Below are positions 19,881-27,479 of a DNA stretch of 64,000 nucleotides, in pieces. Under the pieces are notes generated by a model. The model was not told the origin of the DNA. It searched no databases and worked only from the letters and a program-made list of their open reading frames with translations. A program made the position numbers and the translations under genes. Positions within the stretch are counted from its first letter, which is position 1; the number at the start of each line of letters is the position of its first letter. Source of the stretch: Lasioglossum baleicum. Its lineage: Eukaryota > Arthropoda > Insecta > Hymenoptera > Halictidae. The stretch is taken from the NCBI RefSeq assembly GCF_051020765.1, contig NC_134932.1, positions 5,456,001-5,520,000 of the forward strand, in the 5' to 3' direction.

Positions 19881-19885
19881 TTCTA
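19805..19885 (+). pseudogene. Broken copy of the MFxKM signal exon
   Basis: Homologous to the exon at 11605-11525. The first start codon is ATA, a stop replaces the codon before the internal Met, and an insertion near 19866 creates another stop. It cannot encode a signal peptide. Confidence 0.7.
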
Positions 19886-19887
19886 TA

Positions 19888-20070
19888 TAATTTCAATTGT
19901 ATTTAGTGGTTTAATCAACGATGAAAGTTTCGAGCGTAACGAAGAACAGCGTATGGGACATTCTTTGAACTGTGCCGGCGACGGGGACTGTCTCTTTCTT
20001 TCCCATACGCTGTCCTTCCTTCCGAACGAAACTTTCATCGCCGATTAAACCACTAAATACAGTTGAAATT
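19888..20070. mobile_element. Foldback MITE
   Basis: Inverted repeats: CAATTGTATTTAGTGGTTTA and TAAACCACTAAATACAGTTG, extending inward through GATGAAAGTTTCG and CGAAACTTTCATC. The CCCATACGCTGT core recurs in the element at 58.48-58.84 kb. Confidence 0.65.
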
Positions 20071-20364
20071 GTATCGTGTTGGTCTTATTTTTATCAGAAA
20101 AATGCCAGAAATAAATTAGTGAAAGTCCCATAAAAAATATGTAACGAACAATAAAGCATTTTTAATTGGCAGTACATTGTGAGAACACGCGGGCCTTTAA
20201 ACTGTGCCGGCGATACTCTACGACTACTGTCCGAGCAGAACGCGGCTGTTGAACAGCAAATGAGTATTTACTGTCTCATCATGTTGAGGTATCGTTTCAA
20301 ACGCACAGAAGAAAGAGAATTTCAATAAAATGTAATCTAATTAGTAAAAGATAATAATCGGTAC

Positions 20365-20594
20365 CGGACACATATGTTTATACTTCATGGTAGCACTTCG
20401 TTATAATTTTGCATGTGTCTGGTTCCTTAACAAATCCGTATATGTATAGCACAGATTGAATACAATATAATTAGCACGTGTTAAAATAAATAAATTAAAG
20501 AGATTTCGTCTCTTACTTCAGGTTCTGCCATGCAATTTCCAATCCCGCATATTACGGAAACAAATATAAACAGAAGACTGAGCTTGTAGTTCAT
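20365..20594 (-). pseudogene. Inverted copy of the 9385 pseudogene
   Basis: Minus strand: signal exon 20594-20517 (78 nt, gtaag donor) and exon 2 equivalent 20425-20365. Exon 2 is 61 nt, eight short of the functional 69, so the frame ends at an early stop. The first cysteine codon is intact, unlike at 9385. No exon 3 follows. The promoter (TATATAAAGGAG near 20650) is well conserved. Confidence 0.72.
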
Positions 20595-21093
20595 GATTGC
20601 TTGAGTTCAAACACTTGCGTTTCAGCTAGTTTCCGTATTCTCCTTTATATACACATGCTGGCAATAATTCTATCGTAAATGATATCGAAAGACGTTAAAT
20701 AATGTCATATATGCTGTATCTGACCACGTTTTAACAGTAAACGCAGCCTTTCGTGACTGACACATTGGAAGTACCCAAAATGAAGTTATCACTGATCTAC
20801 CAGTTTGTATCAGTGGCGGATATTCTACATTTTCATGTCATATGCAATGGACTTCACTTGCAATGCTCAAATTCTAATGCATTCTACGAAATCGCGGTCT
20901 GCTATAAAAATTATATATTCTTATAAAATGCTATGCAAGATTTATGCAGGATTGGAAGAAAAAAGAAAGACTTGTCAAGAATTTCACTGTAGCATTCCTT
21001 TATTATAACATGCAATTACGTCTACAATTTTCATCCAGTGAAACATTAGCAGAAGTATTCCTTCTGTAGACATTATTTTCGACACCACCGTAT

Positions 21094-21206
21094 TCATCCC
21101 CTAGGACCACATACGCTTTGAAAAAGAAACAGTGAGAGATATTGCGCTAACTATAAGACTAATTTATAAATCAAACATAAGTCAGTTAAGAAGAAGAAAT
21201 GATGGT
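21094..21206 (-). pseudogene. Exon 3 relic of an MNFKL-group gene
   Basis: Minus strand 21117-21094 matches exon 3 of the 5981 gene, but the acceptor AG has become AA. Similarity continues into intron 2 and ends at 21206, just inside the end of exon 2. Exons 1 and 2 are lost. Confidence 0.7.
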
Positions 21207-21209
21207 ACC

Positions 21210-22050
21210 GAACTCCTCGAAGTTCTTTAGAAATTCTCTCCTTCTCTTCTTCTCTCTTCTTCTCCTCTTCTTCTCTCTTTACAAGTGCTGTCCTTCTTTA
21301 TGTTCGGCTCGGTCTTTGAAGCTCAAAAAAATAGTGTCCGTCTATGAACTTTGCACACGAACCTCCCTGAGGCATTCGCGACTATAGAGGATTTATTGCA
21401 TAACTACCGATAATAACCATTTCTATGGAATTGTTTATCAGTTTCAATGCAATGAAGACACTAGTGGTTGCAACTAGTGGTTGATAATGTTACTGAAATG
21501 TAAACATGGTCTGCCACCGCGGCGACAACAATTAACATTCTGTACCCCTAACCAAAATAAAGTAAAATGCATACAAGATAAAAGTAATCATGTTCTAGTC
21601 ATTTTAATTATGTACTATTATTATTTCTGTGTCAAATGGAAGATTAAAAATCTTCTTTTACCCTATAATCCGAAACGAAATTATGAGATTACGTTATCGA
21701 GAGTGAATTGTGTTGGTTTATGATTAAAGTTTCTGTTGCTGTTAAAATATCTGTTAAAAAATCACAAGCCATGAGCCACAGAATTACAAAATGTATGGAA
21801 TAATCGCAGATAAATAATGTGTTAACATTCGACGATCGACATTCTAAACAATGCAAAATTTTCTTCAGAACTCGAAGACTTCATACTTGTTTAACATGCA
21901 TTAAGAAAGATATATCGAGGACGTAATGTGTCAAAAAGAAAAATTGTATTTAATCGAAACGAATGATTTGAACGTCAGTTACGTTACGGTATTAAAAGAC
22001 ACTTTATGAGTGTCGCGACGCTGCTTGCAAACAAAATGGACGGTTCTGGT
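21210..22050. other. Spacer with CT-rich tract, no recognised gene
   Basis: A CTTCT-rich stretch is at about 21240-21290. From about 21.8 kb the sequence is repeated upstream of the next gene copy (23.2-23.5 kb). Confidence 0.4.
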
Positions 22051-22058
22051 GTAAGACA

Positions 22059-22188
22059 GTCACGACAAATTAATCACACATCGTGACTGAATGAATCTAG
22101 CCAAATACGTATTGCGTGCGCAGTATTTGCATTTGCAATTATATTCGAACATAACATGGCAATGATCGGAAGGAATACCATATATAAA
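22059..22188 (+). promoter_or_regulatory. GTCACGAC / TCGTGAC motif pair and TATA box of the 22264 gene
   Basis: GTCACGAC at 22059-22066 is followed by its reverse complement TCGTGAC at 22081-22087. TATATAAA is at 22181-22188, 76 nt before the ATG. Confidence 0.65.
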
Positions 22189-22263
22189 CAGCAGCAGACA
22201 AATATTCACGTATCTTCAAAAAACCATTCTATTTGTCATTTCAGTGACTTCATTACTGCAAAC

Positions 22264-22583
22264 ATGTTCACAAGTATTCGTTCCGCTTTGTTACCCGTTT
22301 ATCTCGTTGTAATCCTGGGATATTTCTGGGTGGCAGTTGCAGAGGTGAGACTGATAGTTATTAAATGATATTTATGATTAATATGGTATATTGTTGCAAT
22401 AATGAAAGTGTCTTTTCAGCCCATTTCATGCAGTTGTAATGCACCAGTAGGGGCTGCATGTCGGGTAAATTCATATTTAACTGTTCAATATATTATATAT
22501 TTATCTATACAGTATGTAGACAGAATACTAATGTCCACGCATTTATTTTGCCTTTATAGCGAAAGTGCAGACCCAGAGGTTAA
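22264..22583 (+). CDS. Apamin/MCD-type peptide gene, APVG subgroup
   Basis: Exons: 22264-22344 (27-codon signal peptide, MFTSI start, A-V-A-E end), 22420-22464 and 22560-22583; phase 0, 49 codons. Framework C-x-C-x7-C-x3-C with N-A-P-V-G after the second cysteine. Exon 3 starts R-K-C and ends Arg-Gly-stop (amidation). AATAAA is at 22692-22697. An in-frame ATG at 22156 lies upstream of the TATA box and is rejected. Tandem partner of the 23683 gene. Known relatives act on potassium channels or mast cells; the target here is not known. Confidence 0.85.
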
Positions 22584-22839
22584 GGAATTGGATACGATTC
22601 AAATGATGGCAGCTTATCGAAGAAAACCTTCAGGCACTGTGTACTGGAATGTCTGTTGTGTGTCCTAAATTTAATGCGACTGCCATGAGAAAATAAAGTA
22701 CTTCAAAACTAAACAACGTGAATTAATCTTATAACTTTGCTTTCATTTATTATTATTGACATCTTCCCATCCGGACAGTTCCCATCTGTCGAACGCTTAA
22801 AAGTTCAGAAGTAAACAATTAGAAATTCAGAAATAAAAA

Positions 22840-23480
22840 TTGTTGTGTTCATTGAATGGACAAGTACTCCGAAATAGAAACTGTGTGTTTCGATTAGTGC
22901 TCGCTAGTAGCCACTGAAGGTGGGCCAAGGGTAAACAAAGAAAGTATTATTGCACTCCCCTTGGCCCACCCCGTGTTACATATAAAGCGGATTACCATCA
23001 CATAAAGAAAAGGTCAACTTTCCGACTGTTTAAAGTGGGCCAGATGGATGACCACTGGTCAGCCCCTAGCTCAGCGCGCTTGCCGAGTTTAAGTGCGCTA
23101 TGAGCAGCGAAGCGCAACTTTCCGTAGTTCAACTAATTTCAGTTCAACTAATGTTCGCACATTTACTTTTCCTGTATAGCCAAAGGCCAGTCCTGAAGCT
23201 GAAAGTCTTTGGAGGAATTGGGAATAATTCAAATCATAATGATGATCAGTTAAATAATGTGTTTACATTCGACGATCGTCATTCTAAGGATTCAAAATTT
23301 TCTTCAGAACTCGAAGACTTCATACTTGTTTAACATGCATTTAGAAAAATATATCAAGGACGTAATGTGTGTGTCAAAAAGAAAAATTGTATGTAATCAA
23401 AACGGATAATTTCAACGTCAAGAATCTTTATGAGTGTTGTGACGCTGCTTGCAAACAAAATGGACGGTTCTGGTTTAAGA
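22840..23480. other. Spacer with an exon 3 relic
   Basis: At 23180, after a cctgtatag acceptor, sequence aligns to exon 3 and 3' UTR of the 22264 gene, but the cysteine and stop codons are gone. About 22.87-23.05 kb is unmatched sequence. Downstream, 23.2-23.5 kb repeats 21.8-22.1 kb. Confidence 0.5.
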
Positions 23481-23482
23481 CA

Positions 23483-23607
23483 ATCACGACAAATAATCAC
23501 ACACCGTGACTGCATGAGTCTAGCCAATTGTGCATTGCGTGCGCAGTATATTTGTAATTATATTTGAACATAACATGGTAATGATCGGACGAAATACCAT
23601 ATATAAA
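23483..23607 (+). promoter_or_regulatory. ATCACGAC motif and TATA box of the 23683 gene
   Basis: ATCACGAC at 23483-23490 and TATATAAA at 23600-23607. The second, reverse motif is reduced to CCGTGAC. Confidence 0.6.
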
Positions 23608-23682
23608 CAGCAGCAGACAAATATTCACGCATTTTCAAAAAACCATTCTAGTCGTCATTTCAGTGACTACATTACTGCAAAC

Positions 23683-24001
23683 ATGTTCAAAAGTATTCCT
23701 TCCGCTTTGTTACTCGTTTATCTCGTTGTAATTCTGGGATATTTCTGGGTGGCAGTTGCAGAGGTGAGACTGATGCATAATTATTAAATGATATTTATGA
23801 TTAATCTATTGTTGCAATAATGTAAGTGTCTTTTCAGCACGTTCCATGCAACTGTTCTGCACCAGTAGGGCATACATGCCGGGTAAATTCATATTTAACT
23901 GTTCGATATATTATATATTTATCTATACAGTATGTAGAAAGAATACTAATGTCCACGCATTTATTTTGCCTTTATAGCGAAAGTGCAGACGCATAGGTTA
24001 A
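23683..24001 (+). CDS. Apamin/MCD-type peptide gene, APVG subgroup
   Basis: Exons: 23683-23763, 23838-23882 and 23978-24001; phase 0, 49 codons; C-x-C-x7-C-x3-C. The signal exon differs from the 22264 gene at few positions. Exon 2 has S-A-P-V-G-H-T between cysteines 2 and 3. Exon 3 ends Ile-Gly-stop. The 3' UTR is interrupted by a solo LTR at 24117-24483, which displaces the original AATAAA to about 24487. The LTR contains AATAAA signals of its own, so transcripts may end inside it. Confidence 0.83.
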
Positions 24002-24116
24002 GGCATTGGATATGATTCAAATGATGGCAGCTTATCGAAGAAAACCTTCAGGCACTATTTATTGGAATGTCTGTTGTGTATCCTAAATTTATATAATGCG
24101 ACTGCCATGAGAAAAT

Positions 24117-24483
24117 TGTGGGTGGATCACAATAAATTAACTCGTGGATGGACAAAGAATTGTATATTTAAATACTAAGAAGATATTGAATAAATGCTGT
24201 GAGTTATAATATAATATTGTCTCGCGACACGTGTTCTCGCACAACGCACCGTCTGTCTCTCTTACACTCTCTTACTCTCACTGTTTATACTCTCAATAAC
24301 GCACGTATATACTCTCTAATGTCTCACAATACACTCCTTCGTTCTCTCGACTCTTGCTCGCGCCGCGCCGCGCCGCAGTCAAACATAAACATCATGGCGT
24401 ATAGAACGACTTTCATACATTACGATTCTCATTTATGTTATGTCCAATCCTCAATCCGCTTCGCGCCTAAAACCTAATCCACA
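24117..24483. mobile_element. Solo LTR in the 3' UTR of the 23683 gene
   Basis: 367 bp, begins TGTGGG and ends CCACA, flanked by the 5-bp direct repeat AAAAT (24112-24116 and 24484-24488). The empty site is visible in the duplicate gene at about 22688-22697, where a single AAAAT is followed directly by AAAG. Internal AATAAA and a TATA-like stretch fit an LTR. It inserted after the gene duplication. Confidence 0.85.
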
Positions 24484-24599
24484 AAAATAAAGTACTTCAA
24501 AACTAAACAACGTGAATTAATCTTATTACCTTGCTTTCATTTATTATTATTGACACCTTCCCATCCGGACAGTTCCCATCTGTCGAACGCTTAAAAGTT

Positions 24600-25095
24600 C
24601 AGAAGTAAATAACACTGTCCAACACCAAATTTGTTTTCAATATACTGTTGGGTCCTTCTTATAGAGTTTTTTGCGCTGATTCCGAATCTGTCCTTAATTT
24701 TTCTCCTATACGCACAGTTTTTGAAAAACATGGCTTTGAAAAAAAAACATATTTTTCAACTTTAAACAAATATTGTGATGTTATTATAAAAGACGTTGAA
24801 TTGTTCTTTACAGAAAAAGATTCTGTAGACTTTCCCGAATACAATGATATCCAATATTAATACATTATGATTGTTTAAACATGTTTAAACAATGATTAAA
24901 GACGGAGAGACGCCACTTTTGCACCAATTTTTGAGGATATTTTTCAATTTATCTCAAAAAATTAGGGTCCAGCGGAAAATCGAACTATACCACGCGATAG
25001 AGCAGACTTTTATCTTGAGAAACCCCCGTTTGAAGTTTGCGACATCGACGTTTTCTTCGAACCAAAAAGCAAAATATCTTCGCCCGACATGAGTT
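24600..25095. other. Unmatched insert with two short frames
   Basis: Frames at 24648-24860 and 24892-25092 (70 and 66 codons) have no recognised motif or start context. The stretch replaces the promoter and signal exon expected before the exons at 25104, so it is probably foreign or transposon-derived. No family was recognised. Confidence 0.4.
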
Positions 25096-25103
25096 TCCGC
25101 CAG

Positions 25104-25254
25104 CGTAGCTCTTGCAACTGTAGAAGGCCTAACAACTTCGAGTGTCGGGTAAAGACATATGTAGTTATTGAATATGATGTATTAATAACTATTCAATATA
25201 TCTAATCATTTTTTGTCTGACTTGTAGATGTGGTGCAAAAATACACTTGGTTGA
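25104..25254 (+). pseudogene. 5'-truncated apamin/MCD-type copy (exons 2 and 3 only)
   Basis: Exon 2 25104-25148 (after a ccgccag acceptor; C-x-C-x7-C) and exon 3 25228-25254 (x3 to the fourth cysteine, Leu-Gly-stop) are intact and in phase. Introns and 3' flank match the 14433 gene. No signal exon or TATA box is found upstream. Either it is dead, or it serves as an alternative exon pair for the signal exon at 23683, whose phase is compatible. Confidence 0.7.
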
Positions 25255-25620
25255 GCAACTCGAATGTGACACTAAAGAAAGCAGTTTACTTCAGAGAAAA
25301 GAAGAGGAAATAATAAGAACATAATAAAAACCATTTTTTCGAAGAAAATATTGTAGTTTTATTTACGATAAGCAAAATATAGATAGGTTTCTATTTCCAT
25401 GTAACAACAATATAGTTTTCCTTATAAAAATTTATACTATCACGTACTTTAATAACAAATGGTATAGAACAGTACTATGGATCTCTGCTGTCCACGATGG
25501 CTTTCTGTTATGCAATGTTGTTATCAGAAATGTTCACATTACAAGTGCTATGACATTAAACGAAACTTTATGAGCGTTGTGATGTTATAGGTTCGAAATC
25601 GACGATTTTGCTGTAAGACA

Positions 25621-25675
25621 GTCACGAAAAATTCATTTCGTGTAGTCAAATGTTAGTCATGAGGTATATATAAAT
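25621..25675 (+). promoter_or_regulatory. GTCACGA motif and TATA box of the 25733 gene
   Basis: GTCACGA at 25621-25627 and a TATATATAAAT box at about 25665-25675. Nearly identical to the 15346 promoter. Confidence 0.65.
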
Positions 25676-25732
25676 AACGGTGCAAAAATATTCAAGAGTA
25701 TTAAGTAAAACTTAGAAGATACAGTAACGAAA

Positions 25733-26963
25733 ATGTCTAACGTAGTTCGCTTAGTTTTCTTGCCTGTTTCCCTCCTTTTAGTGTTGGGATACTTCTGGAC
25801 AGCAGCTGCAGAAGTGAGTATGGTGTACTTATACTTCAACCGTTAACACTAAACCTACCACGACCGGTCAAATGACCGTTTTTAAATTTCGATTAGAATT
25901 TCCTATGTGTACAATGTAATTGCGCCGCCTTTAAACTTCACAACTTTTTCTACAATACATTTTTCAATATTCACTTCTTCTTTTATTGTTTGTTTTCTGA
26001 CTGAGAAAAATGTGTAGTCCGCCTGACCTACCACGACCGGTCATTTGACCGGTTGAACGATTTATATCTTTTTGTAATAGTATTCTCTCGAGGGCACAAT
26101 TCTGAAACTATAAAGTCGTTACAAACGAAAGGTAATGCAGGTGTGGCATGATTTTAGCCGAAAAAAGTGCCTTCCGGTGACTACTTTACGGTACCCCCAA
26201 GCGTTTACAGGTCTCGCTCGCCTATCGGCACAGCACAGCGGTGACATTTGCCAGATGGGTATCCGAAGAGCGCTTCGCGAAACCTCGGGTTTTCATACAC
26301 CGTCTTATCTAATATGACTGTAGAATAAATAAAATCATAGCCGAAGGGAAACCCTAGACGTCTTCTCACGAATTCATATCTTTTATTATTATTCTACTCT
26401 TATTTTATATATTTTATTACGTGTTAGAAGTGTCATTTTCAAAAAAGTGAACAAAACCAACAAAACTTCGTAGTAAGTTTCACATGTTATCTTTTATTCA
26501 TTTTTTTATCCATTTTGATTTACATTTTTATATTTTAGTTTTTATTTTATCCTTTGAATATCCATCCCCAAAATGTCAAGACATTCAAAGAGTATAAATT
26601 TATACTTCTAAATAAAAGAAGCTATATATTTCTACTGTCAAATTGGCTGTTATCTTCATTCTATATTGAAAAATATAAGTTGTTTTAAAGACCGGTCATT
26701 TGACCGATCGTGGTAGGAGTAGGTATACATGAAATATAATATACAATATGTTAAATATTAATAATTCAAATGTAATTGTACAATAATGCTGTGTGTTTCT
26801 TTAGGCAGCTCCTTGCAGCTGTCTTGCACCTGTAGGATGGGGATGTCGGGTAAAATCATCTCTACTTATTGAATATGTTGTGTACATAACTTTTCAATAT
26901 ATCTAATCTTATTTATGTCTAATCATTTTCGCCGTGCAGAAAGCGTGCAGAAGGAGAGGTTGA
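25733..26963 (+). CDS. Apamin/MCD-type peptide gene with transposon in intron 1
   Basis: Exons: 25733-25813 (27-codon signal peptide, almost identical to the 15346 gene), 26805-26849 and 26940-26963; phase 0, 49 codons; C-x-C-x7-C-x3-C with L-A-P-V-G. Exon 3 is more basic (C-R-R-R-G-stop) and resembles that of the 14433 gene more than that of the 15346 gene, a possible exon exchange. Intron 1 is about 990 nt against 81 nt at 15346, because of the TTAA-flanked element at 25847-26750. AATAAA is at about 27063. Confidence 0.8.
25847..26750. mobile_element. TTAA-flanked (piggyBac-like) non-autonomous element
   Basis: Flanked by TTAA at 25843-25846 and 26751-26754. The paralogous intron at about 15457 has a single TTAA-like site. 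Near both ends lie inverted copies of CCTACCACGA(C/T)CGGTCAAATGACC, with a third, internal copy near 26025. It encodes no transposase. piggyBac-type insertion is inferred from the TTAA duplication. Confidence 0.7.
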
Positions 26964-26969
26964 GCAATT

Positions 26970-27340
26970 CAAATACGATGGCAGCTTATTGAAGAAAACC
27001 TTCAGGCCCTATGTATTGGAATTTCAATTATGTGATCTAAATTTATGTGACTGCCATGAGTAAATAAAGTTCTTCAAAACTAAATAACGTCTGTAGATAT
27101 TTATACATTTCCTACGACTGAGTAATCTTATTAAAAAGCAATAAACTTAGCTGTAAATAGCAGAAATAAACAATTCGTGATCGGTGGAACTTGGAACTGT
27201 TTATCGGGTTCGCGTGGAACTTTTCTAATCGCGTTTTATAAAAATATATTGCATATTGTATTCATGTATTTGAAAAATGTCCTTTAGTTTTAATTCGAGA
27301 AAATTATTATATGTTCATTCCATGTTTCATTATTTTCCAG
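26970..27340. other. Spacer and 3' flank of the 25733 gene
   Basis: Contains the AATAAA of the preceding gene. No signal exon was found before the orphan exon at 27341. Confidence 0.4.
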
Positions 27341-27391
27341 TCCCGAGTTCGCAGAGATGGAGGAATAGGATTCATAGGAACTAGGGGATGA
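27341..27391 (+). other. Possible orphan second exon of the PRLG-type family
   Basis: After a good attttccag acceptor, a phase-0 frame of 16 residues with an Arg-Arg pair ends Arg-Gly-stop. AATAAA-like signals follow about 70-80 nt later. Residue order (xRxRR, acidic, then a hydrophobic F-I) loosely matches exon 2 of the 13194 gene. No signal exon is present upstream, so it may be a relic or chance. Confidence 0.3.
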
Positions 27392-27479
27392 CGAGATCTT
27401 CAGGATGAAATTTTGTTTGTCACCGTGACAGCAAAGATTGGCTCCATGTAGCCATTCGCAGAATAAAATAAAATACAAA

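Noticed and set aside
21199..21387. Leu/Phe-rich frame that looks like a membrane segment
   Set aside because: It is the translation of a CTTCT-rich tract, not a protein feature.
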